Notes under the pieces: generated by a model
Told to the model about the DNA's origin: nothing
Databases searched by the model: none
The model's input: only the letters and a program-made list of their open reading frames with translations
NCBI GenBank assembly: GCA_024401215.1
Contig: JAKSLL010000039.1
Span: 1 to 32,700, forward strand
From: Bacteroidaceae bacterium
GTDB lineage: Bacteria > Bacteroidota > Bacteroidia > Bacteroidales > Bacteroidaceae
Length of the DNA stretch: 32,700 bases
Direction: 5' to 3'
Made by a program: the position numbers and the translations under genes
Part shown: positions 24,483 to 32,037 of the stretch, in pieces
Position numbering within the stretch: position 1 is the stretch's first letter
How the letters are laid out: every line of letters starts with the position of its first letter

Positions 24483-27341
24483 ATGAATTATCCACTTATA
24501 TCAGAATATATTGACTCTATATTGTGTGCTGAAGACAATTTTGCTACGCTCACTCATTTGCGTCCTGTTCTTGATCATGAAGGCAATCCAATAATGAGCA
24601 GTGGCAATTTTGCTGTTGTCTTTAAAATGCGGGATGAGAGAACAAAAAAGGAATATGCGGTAAAGTGTTTTACCAAAGATCAAGAAGGAAGATCTCGTTC
24701 TTATAAAAGAATCTCAGATTTTCTAAAGGGAATCAACTCGCAATATTTGGTGAATTTTCAATATTGTGAAGATGAATTGTTTGTTGATACTTCAGTTGCT
24801 TCTAACGATGTATATCCAATAGTGTTGATGGATTGGGTAACAGGAACTAATCTTACAAACTATATAAATAGCATACTTTACAACAAACAAGAATTGTGTT
24901 CTTTGTTACTCGAGTTTAAAGATTTCCTGATTTGGATGTTAGACCAGCCATTTGCGCATGGTGATCTTAAGCCTGACAACATTCTCATCAATCAGGCTGG
25001 TAAAATTGTGTTAGTTGACTATGATGGAATGTATGTTCCTTCTATGCATGGCGAAAACGCAAGAGAATATGGAAGCCCCGATTTCCGAAATCCTCATAAA
25101 GAGTTCGAGAAGTTTGACGAGGATATGGATGTGTTTTCATTGATCTCTATTTACTCATCGTTAGCTCTCATTGCATATGACAGTATGAATTTGATGAAAT
25201 TTTCATCTTCAGATCGATTACTGTTTTCGGTAAGTGATTATTATGACTTTCAAAATTGTGATATATACCGATACATCCAGAATACCTTCAGTAACGATGG
25301 TAAAATAATGAGATTGGCAGAAATCTTAATATTACTTTGCGAAGGTAAAAAGCTCAACTCATCAGTCATAGGTGAAATTAGAAGAATCTTAGCTAATAAT
25401 ATAACCATCAATAAAAAAGGATACACAATTTTACCTTCTCCTGAAGTATATATTGAAGCAATGCAAAACTATGTCTATAGTTTAGGCAATGCAAAAAATC
25501 TTGAACCTATTATTGTCAACAATCAAGTATTACATATAAAAGGAGCTAATTCTATCGTGTTTAAAATGTATGATAGAATGAGCAAAAAATACTATGCATT
25601 GAAATGTTATACAAATATAGATAGTAGAATATATAATAGACTGCAGTCTGTAAGTCAAAAGATAAAAGACCAAAAGTCTAAGTACCTTGTTAAATTTCAA
25701 GTGATAAACAATGCTATAGATTCAAACTATTTCAATAAAATCATCGGAGAAGAAAATTCTTCCTATCCGGTTATTCTAATGGACTGGATTGAAGGAGATA
25801 CTTTGTATAAGTTTCTATATAAAAACGATCTCTCGAAAGAAAACTATGAAAAAGTAATAAGAAATTTTTCTAAAATGTCAAGTTGGTTGCTTGAACAGAA
25901 TTTTTCTCATGGTGACTTATCACCTCAAAATATATTGATTACTTCAGATAATAATATCAAGTTAGTTGATTACGATAATGTTATTTTCAAAAATGAGACT
26001 GATATACCATCATTTATAAGCAACTTGAAAGACGAAAATTTCTATAACCCTGTGGTTCCATGTGCAAAATTTGAAGATAACATTGATAATTTTGCATTGG
26101 TTTCGTTGTGGATCTCTTTGATTTATAAATTCGAAACTGTTTCAAGATGCAGGGCAAAATACTTTTACGCATATAACTGGTTCTTTAAAAAAGAAGACTT
26201 CAAGGATATTGAAAATAGTTCTCTTTTTAAGAGTGTGAACAAATGTTCTTCATGGGAGTACGACCTAAGTACATTCGTCCTATGTTTAAAACAACATTTG
26301 AGATCTATCACATTCAAAAAAGAAGAGTTGATATATCTTTTTAAAAAGGAGTTGAGCAGGGAAACAACTCATTATCTTCGAATTCATGAAGGTCCTAATG
26401 GCAAACTTGAGAAAAATCTTATTAATTATGCTTCTTTTTGTAGCGTAATTTCAATTTTCATGCCTTTTATTTTGGTGACCTGTACCCAATGGACTATATT
26501 AGGTGTATCATTATTCACGTTGGTGGCTAGTGTTGTTCACTATATGATAATGTTTACAGTGGCTTCTTTAAGACCAGACAAAACATCAAGATTAAGACTT
26601 TCTGATGATGACCATATTGCGTTTGGTTGTTTAGGGTCAATCGCCACTTTTTTACCAGTTTTGTTTATGTCAGACATCATGAGGGAGATTGTAAACAACA
26701 ACATAAGTTGGATTAATATTCCCATTTATAATGAACCGTGGTATATTACCGCCCTAATCTGGTTCATGTTTTTTGTTACAAGCCAAATATTCCTCCGTAC
26801 ATTTGTTGATGAAATGTACGATTATGACACTTTGGTTTTCGATTTAAGAAATAGGAAATACGAAAGTAATAGAGAGAAATTCATAAACAGAATAAGCGAG
26901 GACGAATATAATTACAACTATTCAAAAGACTTTAAAGACTCGCGTTTATATAACATGATTTTAGTCAACCTAATAGTTCTATTAGGAATGATTTATGCTT
27001 TATACAGATTTTTTGTTTTACATGATGATTTGGTAATGACCAATGTAATAATCTCTGTTCTTACTTGTTGTAGTACACTTTTAGTCAAGCCTATTTTGAA
27101 AGATAAATATTCCATGTATTCCCATAAAGCAAAACGTCAATATACTGTATCTATAGTTACCAAGATGTTTTTGCCATTAATAACGATTCCGTTTGCTTTT
27201 TCTGGAATAACAGATTTCTTGAATGGGTTATTGGGGAGTTCGTTTCCCCCGTATGATTTAGGGCTTAAAGAGCTAATAATTAACACAGTATTATATTTGA
27301 TAATTTTCTATAATCCAATTTTAAAAGAGGAATACCTATGA
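24483..27341 (+). CDS. Tandem kinase-like protein with C-terminal membrane helices
   Basis: The 952-aa protein has an N-terminal kinase domain (residues 1-310) with all key residues: SSGNFAVVFKM, Lys61, HGDLKPDNIL with Asp161/Asn166, and DYD 179-181. A second kinase-like domain (about 335-560) keeps Lys374, Asp478, Asn483 and DYD 496-498. Its glycine loop is degraded (KGANSIVFKM) and its catalytic loop reads HGDLSPQN, with Ser in place of Lys, so it is probably weak or a pseudokinase. From about residue 648 there are some seven or eight hydrophobic helices, which would anchor the kinases to the inner membrane facing the cytosol. It starts 3 nt after the HEPN-like gene and overlaps the next gene by 4 nt (ATGA). 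Confidence 0.83.
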   Translation: MNYPLISEYIDSILCAEDNFATLTHLRPVLDHEGNPIMSSGNFAVVFKMRDERTKKEYAVKCFTKDQEGRSRSYKRISDFLKGINSQYLVNFQYCEDELFVDTSVASNDVYPIVLMDWVTGTNLTNYINSILYNKQELCSLLLEFKDFLIWMLDQPFAHGDLKPDNILINQAGKIVLVDYDGMYVPSMHGENAREYGSPDFRNPHKEFEKFDEDMDVFSLISIYSSLALIAYDSMNLMKFSSSDRLLFSVSDYYDFQNCDIYRYIQNTFSNDGKIMRLAEILILLCEGKKLNSSVIGEIRRILANNITINKKGYTILPSPEVYIEAMQNYVYSLGNAKNLEPIIVNNQVLHIKGANSIVFKMYDRMSKKYYALKCYTNIDSRIYNRLQSVSQKIKDQKSKYLVKFQVINNAIDSNYFNKIIGEENSSYPVILMDWIEGDTLYKFLYKNDLSKENYEKVIRNFSKMSSWLLEQNFSHGDLSPQNILITSDNNIKLVDYDNVIFKNETDIPSFISNLKDENFYNPVVPCAKFEDNIDNFALVSLWISLIYKFETVSRCRAKYFYAYNWFFKKEDFKDIENSSLFKSVNKCSSWEYDLSTFVLCLKQHLRSITFKKEELIYLFKKELSRETTHYLRIHEGPNGKLEKNLINYASFCSVISIFMPFILVTCTQWTILGVSLFTLVASVVHYMIMFTVASLRPDKTSRLRLSDDDHIAFGCLGSIATFLPVLFMSDIMREIVNNNISWINIPIYNEPWYITALIWFMFFVTSQIFLRTFVDEMYDYDTLVFDLRNRKYESNREKFINRISEDEYNYNYSKDFKDSRLYNMILVNLIVLLGMIYALYRFFVLHDDLVMTNVIISVLTCCSTLLVKPILKDKYSMYSHKAKRQYTVSIVTKMFLPLITIPFAFSGITDFLNGLLGSSFPPYDLGLKELIINTVLYLIIFYNPILKEEYL

Positions 27342-27946
27342 TAATTATAGAATCCCATAGAAAAAAGTTGGAATCTCTTCAAAAGAAATATCCCAACTCA
27401 ATTATTGCTGATGTTACGAGCCAAGCGGAAGACGGCCTCGTAAAACTTAGTCCTTTTTATCCTCACGGAAATATCCCCGTGCCATTTTCTGATGGAGTAA
27501 CTGCATCTTGTGTAGAAGCCATTTGGCAAGGGTTAAAGGTATTTGAAACTTGTGATGTTGACACATCGCTATTCACAAATACAACAATGGCAGGTCTTAA
27601 AAGAACTGTACGAAAATACGGAAAGCCTATAGGACATAGGAAAGGGGTGAATGGGAGTGAACTGCTTGGCTACTTAGAAGCAAGACATCAAATCTACCTT
27701 CCTTCGTACAAATGGGTACTTGAAAATAAGGTTCAAAACATAATTGAACGTTTGCGTGAAGCGAGTAAGACGAAGACAATCGTACTACTTGACTATGCAA
27801 CAAATTGTGATGTGGATGACCCTTCAAAACCACTTTCTCATGCTTTTCTTATAAAAGCGTATGTCGAAGGACTATACCCTTTTGGTAGCAAAAAAGAAGA
27901 GAGCACATCTTTAGATAATATACAATTGACATTATTTAATGACTAA
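27338..27946 (+). CDS. NADAR-like protein, probable ADP-ribosyl hydrolase partner of the DarT-like gene
   Basis: In the 202-aa protein, residues about 36-70 (KLSPFYPHGNIPVPF, then SCVEAIWQGLKVFE) match the layout of NADAR/YbiA-type domains, where an SNFYP-like strand and an S-V-E-x-x-x-Q-x-x-K helix form the active site (here Glu60 and Lys67). The C-terminal half has LEARHQIYLPSYKWVLEN and IVLLDYATN. NADAR proteins paired with DarT-type toxins are known to remove ADP-ribose from guanine bases. The position directly before the DarT-like gene (3-nt gap) makes an antitoxin role likely. The family call is from motif layout and recall. It overlaps the kinase gene upstream by 4 nt. Confidence 0.55.
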   Translation: MIIIESHRKKLESLQKKYPNSIIADVTSQAEDGLVKLSPFYPHGNIPVPFSDGVTASCVEAIWQGLKVFETCDVDTSLFTNTTMAGLKRTVRKYGKPIGHRKGVNGSELLGYLEARHQIYLPSYKWVLENKVQNIIERLREASKTKTIVLLDYATNCDVDDPSKPLSHAFLIKAYVEGLYPFGSKKEESTSLDNIQLTLFND

Positions 27947-27949
27947 CAT

Positions 27950-29401
27950 ATGGCAACAAAACAAAACTATCAAGATTTTTTAGACGTTCTAAAGAAAAAT
28001 GGTATAAACAAATTATATCACTTTACGGATAGAGATAATCTGGAGTCCATTATAAAGAACGGAGGTCTATACTCATGGATGGATTGCAAGGAAAGAGGTA
28101 TAACTATCAGAAAACCTGGAGGTGGAGAGCTGTCACGTCAGTTAGATTTACGTGATGGCTTACAGAACTATGTCCGTGTAAGTTTTACCCGACAGCATCC
28201 AATGATGTTCGTTGCAATGAAGGATGGAAGAATATCAAATCCTGTGATTTTGGAAATTGATCCAGCGGTTGTCGGATGGGAGCATACAAAATATGCAGAT
28301 CGTAATGCCACTCGCGATGGCGCTCAGGTCGGTAGTTCCCTGTCGGCATTAAACAATATACATTTTTCCGCTTTAAAAGTGAGAAAACATTTTGATTTGC
28401 CTGAAGATGAACAAAAATACTTTCAAGCAGAAGTTCTCGTAAAGAATTTTATTCCGTTGGAAGCAATTACTAATATATCGAACTTTGGTATTCCTCTTCC
28501 ATCGAAACCAAATCAGTTACTTGGCAAGGAAGCCTATACTGCGCAAATCTCACGAAGCAATCCAACTGCGTTCATCTTCTTGATAGACCAATCTATTTCA
28601 ATGCGAAACAAAACAAGTTTGTTTGGCGAAGAAATGACATTGGCTGAAGCTGCAGCAAGAATTGTTAATAGAACAATAAATGAGCTCGTTTTACGCTGTA
28701 TAAAGTCAACAGAGGTTAGAAATTATTATGACATAGCTGTTATCGGATATGGAAGAGAATCCTATTTCGGTTGGCAGGGAGAGCTTGAAGGCAAATCCTT
28801 TGTTATTCCAGAAGAATTACGTGATCATCCATATAAAAAGATAATTACTCGTGAAGAAAAAAGAACTCGTAGAGGAGTTGTTGTAAAAGAGGTAGAGAAG
28901 GTTCAATGGATTGAAGCAAGATGCGATGGAAAGAGTACTTTTGTTCATAATGCTCTTGATAAAGCAAGAGAACTTCTTGATGATTGGATGATGAAACATC
29001 AAAACCAAGATTGTTACCCTCCTACTATCATTAACATAACGGACGGCATTTTTAATGGTGCAACAGTGGAGTCTGTTACTCAGAAAGCCAATGAGATAAA
29101 GTCCATGTTTACGAATGATGGTAACGTCTTGTTGTTCAATATTCATATCGTACCAGGAAACGGGGATAACGTAGTGGCATTCCCAATTTCCAAAGCCGAA
29201 CTGGGTGAGAACTCTTATGGCAAAATTCTGTTTGACATGTCAAGTCTGTTGCCATTAAGATATAATGATGATATTTCAACTTATCTCAATGACGATAGAA
29301 AAGATCGTCATTCAGCGATGGCTGTAAATGCGGACATGACTACTCTTATTCAGTTAATGGACATCGGTACACCTACTAATATTTCAAAAGCAAATGTATA
29401 A
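27950..29401 (+). CDS. DarT-like ADP-ribosyltransferase fused to a vWA domain
   Basis: In the 483-aa protein, residues about 15-180 resemble DarT, which ADP-ribosylates nucleic-acid bases using NAD: KLYHFTDRDNLESIIKNGGL (His24), GLQNYVRVSFTRQHPMMF, and QAEVLVKNFIPLEAI with the likely catalytic Glu161. Residues about 205-440 are a von Willebrand factor A domain with an intact MIDAS metal site (DQSIS, Asp213/Ser215/Ser217; Thr330 in KSTF; Asp365 in ITDG). vWA domains bind partners through a metal ion. I infer that the vWA part couples the toxin to the kinase/phosphatase proteins. The last 8 nt overlap the PP2C gene. Confidence 0.7.
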   Translation: MATKQNYQDFLDVLKKNGINKLYHFTDRDNLESIIKNGGLYSWMDCKERGITIRKPGGGELSRQLDLRDGLQNYVRVSFTRQHPMMFVAMKDGRISNPVILEIDPAVVGWEHTKYADRNATRDGAQVGSSLSALNNIHFSALKVRKHFDLPEDEQKYFQAEVLVKNFIPLEAITNISNFGIPLPSKPNQLLGKEAYTAQISRSNPTAFIFLIDQSISMRNKTSLFGEEMTLAEAAARIVNRTINELVLRCIKSTEVRNYYDIAVIGYGRESYFGWQGELEGKSFVIPEELRDHPYKKIITREEKRTRRGVVVKEVEKVQWIEARCDGKSTFVHNALDKARELLDDWMMKHQNQDCYPPTIINITDGIFNGATVESVTQKANEIKSMFTNDGNVLLFNIHIVPGNGDNVVAFPISKAELGENSYGKILFDMSSLLPLRYNDDISTYLNDDRKDRHSAMAVNADMTTLIQLMDIGTPTNISKANV

Positions 29402-30221
29402 ACTCAAAGTATCGTCAATAGGCAAGATCCTTGAACCATCTGTCAATGAAGACTCTGCAATAGCGAAAGGAAATCTCATAGCAGTTTCAGATGGTGCAGG
29501 AGGCGGTGGTGTGTTTGCGGAACGATGGTCTGAGTATCTGGTAAACAAGCTTCCGCTAACACCAATTACTTCGTTTGACCAGTTAGACTCATGGATTGAA
29601 TCTATATGGGAGCCCTTCTATCTCTGCTGTGAGGATGAAGCTAAAAAGATTGGTGGCATGTTCTTGGATAAATTCTACGACGAGGGTTCTTTTGCAACAC
29701 TCGCATGTGCCTGGTATGCCAATGAGAAAGTACATTGGATGGCTTATGGTGATAGCGTGGTATTCCATTATAATCGCAAAACTGGATTGTTAGAACATAG
29801 TTTTGGAGCACTGGTTGATTTTAATTCTGCGCCTTATCTAATCAATTGCAAAGATGAGTTGAATCCTAAAGGCTTTAAATGTGGTACTTTCAGTATCGAA
29901 ACAGATGATGTTGTTTTTATCTGTAGCGATGCGTTGGCACATTATATTCTGGCATCATACTATATTGCAAACGACAACATTTATAGTAAAGAATTGAAAA
30001 CAGCCATTGAATCAAGAACAAAGAATGAGAACTTCATTCTAAGTGCTCAGAATCGAAAAACAGGTAGCTTTAGTCTTATCATAAATCCATTGCTCAACAG
30101 CATATCCCACAACCTAAATTTCAAGAGGCATATAAATATGCTTTTGAATCAGAAGCTGATAGCAAACGATGATTATTCAATGGCTATGATGGATTTCTCT
30201 CTTAGTTATTCATGTAGCTAA
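29394..30221 (+). CDS. PP2C-family Ser/Thr protein phosphatase
   Basis: The 275-aa, metal-dependent PPM/PP2C phosphatase should remove phosphate from Ser/Thr residues placed by the kinases of the same operon. Conserved metal-site motifs are NED (18-20), SDGAGGG (32-38), SFATLACAWY, YGDS (118-121), CSDAL (177-181) and NDD (258-260), so it appears catalytically complete. There is no signal peptide or membrane helix. It starts 8 nt inside the DarT-vWA gene, so the two are translationally coupled. It is the last gene of the operon. PP2C next to a vWA gene and kinases recalls the TerY-P triad. Confidence 0.88.
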   Translation: MYKLKVSSIGKILEPSVNEDSAIAKGNLIAVSDGAGGGGVFAERWSEYLVNKLPLTPITSFDQLDSWIESIWEPFYLCCEDEAKKIGGMFLDKFYDEGSFATLACAWYANEKVHWMAYGDSVVFHYNRKTGLLEHSFGALVDFNSAPYLINCKDELNPKGFKCGTFSIETDDVVFICSDALAHYILASYYIANDNIYSKELKTAIESRTKNENFILSAQNRKTGSFSLIINPLLNSISHNLNFKRHINMLLNQKLIANDDYSMAMMDFSLSYSCS

Positions 30222-30339
30222 TATGGAATTCAACAATATGACGCTATTGCTTTACTAACCACCGATCAATATGATATAAACATAACATTTTAATGATAGC
30301 CAAATAATTTACAAAGAACAATTGATCAATTCAAGAACT

Positions 30340-30436
30340 GAGTCCACTACAAAAAGTCCAAAATCGTCATTTTGCTATGGCATATACAATTATCTTACAA
30401 TGGTAAATCGTCCAAAATGGACTTTTTGTAGTAGAG
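30340..30436. mobile_element. MITE-like element, about 97 bp, with 9-bp target duplication
   Basis: Arms TGAGTCCACTACAAAAAGTC(CA) at 30339-30360 and the inverted copy at 30418-30439 match at 20 of 22 positions. The direct repeat TCAAGAACT flanks the element exactly (30331-30339 and 30437-30445), as expected for a transposition target duplication. The inside is too short to encode a transposase. It occupies the 274-nt gap between the PP2C gene and the AlbA_2 gene and may also terminate transcription. The rest of that gap (30222-30330, 30446-30495) shows no gene. Confidence 0.7.
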
Positions 30437-30495
30437 TCAAGAACTTAAACTTGTAAAAGAACTTGCAGTCAAAAAAACTATAAAGAAGAAATATT

Positions 30496-32037
30496 ATGGC
30501 ATTACCAATAAGCATAAAGCAGTTGCTGGAAGGCAACATCGTGGAATGGGAACGTCTGGACTTCAAGGAAGGATGGAATCCCGAGGACGTGATACACTCT
30601 ATGTGCGCCTTTGCCAACGACATACACAACTGGGGCGGTGGTTACATTGTGGTTGGGGTAAAGGAACAAGATGGTGTTCCTGTGCTGCCACCTGTAGGGG
30701 TGAACCTACATGCACTTGATGATATACAGAAGGAACTGGTGAAACTCACGTTCAAGGTGGAACCGTATGTGACCATCGTTTCCGAACCTGTGGAGTACAT
30801 GGGCAAGATGATCCTAGTGATTTATGTTCCTGGAGGTGACACACGCCCTTACAAATGCCCGATTCACCTCGGTAAGTCGGAAGAGCAGAGGGGAAAGGTG
30901 TATTATGTGCGTCAGACATCGGTGACTCGTCAGGCGAATGAAGTGGAAGAACAACAACTCATTTCACTTGCTGCCAAGGTTCCGTTTGATGACCGCATCT
31001 GTCATCAGGCTTCCATTACGGATATGAGCAAGTTGCTGATTGGCGACTACCTGAACCGTGTTGGCAGCAGCATTACGGAGAGCGACCTTGAACGCATGTC
31101 GATGGAAGAGATTTGTCGTTCGATGCACATTGCCAGCGGTTCAACAGAGTTCTTCAAGCCCAAGAATGTTGGTTTGTTGTTCTTCTCGCGAAAAGCAGAG
31201 GATTACATCCCTTACGCAAGGATTGAGATTGTGCACTTCCATGATGATGTGGGCGATCATTTTGATGAAAAGGTGCTGCATGGTCCCATACATTTGCAGT
31301 ACGAGGAGGCTATGCGTTACCTCAACGAGATGCTCGTGGAGAAGGTGATGAAGGTAAAGGGCGAGTCTGAGGCTGTGCGTGTATGGAACTATCCGTATCA
31401 AGCCTTGGAAGAAGTGGTGGCGAATGCTATATTCCACAAGTCGTGGGATGACCGAAACCCTATTGAGATCCGTATCAACAAGGACAGCATAGAGGTTTAC
31501 AATCTGGCAGGACCTACTCCTCCTATCACGAATGCTGATTTGCAGAAGGAGAAGGTCATTAATCGTTCGTACAGGAACAGGCGTATTGGCGATTTCCTGA
31601 AGGAGTTGCACATAACAGAGGGGCGCTCTACGGGCTTCCCAAAGATTTATCGGGCGTTGAAGAACAATGACTCTCCGTTGCCAGAATTCGAGACAGACGA
31701 GCACAATCAGTATTTTCTTGCAACGATCAAGATACATGAAGCCTTCATCGATGAAGATGCATACCTGAGGAAAATCGGTAAGGAAAGGGATGTGGAAGCA
31801 GAAAATGTCCTAGAAAATGTCCTAGAAAATGTCCTAGAAAACAAATGTGCGGATTTAACTGAACGACAACGAGTTATTCTTAATCTGATAAAAGAGAACT
31901 CAACAATATCCCAAGAACAAATGTCTCTGAAAACAGGGGTGACAATTAAGACGATTCAGCGCGACCTTAAAGCAATGAATCACATAGTTCAACGTGTAGG
32001 TGGTGATAATGGTGGCCACTGGGAGATAATAAAATGA
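30496..32037 (+). CDS. AlbA_2 (Schlafen-type) DNA-binding / ATPase / HTH regulator
   Basis: In the 513-aa protein, residues about 1-150 form an AlbA_2 domain (VEWERLDFKEGWNPEDVI, WGGGYIVVGVKEQDG). Residues about 290-420 form a GHKL-type ATPase-like domain with N-box LEEVVANAIFHKSW and EIRINKDSIEVYNLAGP. Residues about 440-454 are a three-fold NVLE repeat linker. The C-terminus is a winged HTH (LTERQRVILNLIKEN, ISQEQMSLKTGVTIKTIQRDL). Such proteins are common in Bacteroidales accessory regions and are annotated as ATP-binding transcriptional regulators; their targets are unknown. GC content is higher than in the kinase operon. The stop overlaps the next start (ATGA). Confidence 0.87.
   Translation: MALPISIKQLLEGNIVEWERLDFKEGWNPEDVIHSMCAFANDIHNWGGGYIVVGVKEQDGVPVLPPVGVNLHALDDIQKELVKLTFKVEPYVTIVSEPVEYMGKMILVIYVPGGDTRPYKCPIHLGKSEEQRGKVYYVRQTSVTRQANEVEEQQLISLAAKVPFDDRICHQASITDMSKLLIGDYLNRVGSSITESDLERMSMEEICRSMHIASGSTEFFKPKNVGLLFFSRKAEDYIPYARIEIVHFHDDVGDHFDEKVLHGPIHLQYEEAMRYLNEMLVEKVMKVKGESEAVRVWNYPYQALEEVVANAIFHKSWDDRNPIEIRINKDSIEVYNLAGPTPPITNADLQKEKVINRSYRNRRIGDFLKELHITEGRSTGFPKIYRALKNNDSPLPEFETDEHNQYFLATIKIHEAFIDEDAYLRKIGKERDVEAENVLENVLENVLENKCADLTERQRVILNLIKENSTISQEQMSLKTGVTIKTIQRDLKAMNHIVQRVGGDNGGHWEIIK
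31801..31836 (+). repeat. In-frame 12-bp tandem repeat, three copies
   Basis: GAAAATGTCCTA is repeated exactly three times and encodes ENVL-ENVL-ENVL in the linker between the ATPase and HTH domains. Because the unit is a multiple of three, copy-number change would alter linker length without breaking the frame. Confidence 0.97.
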
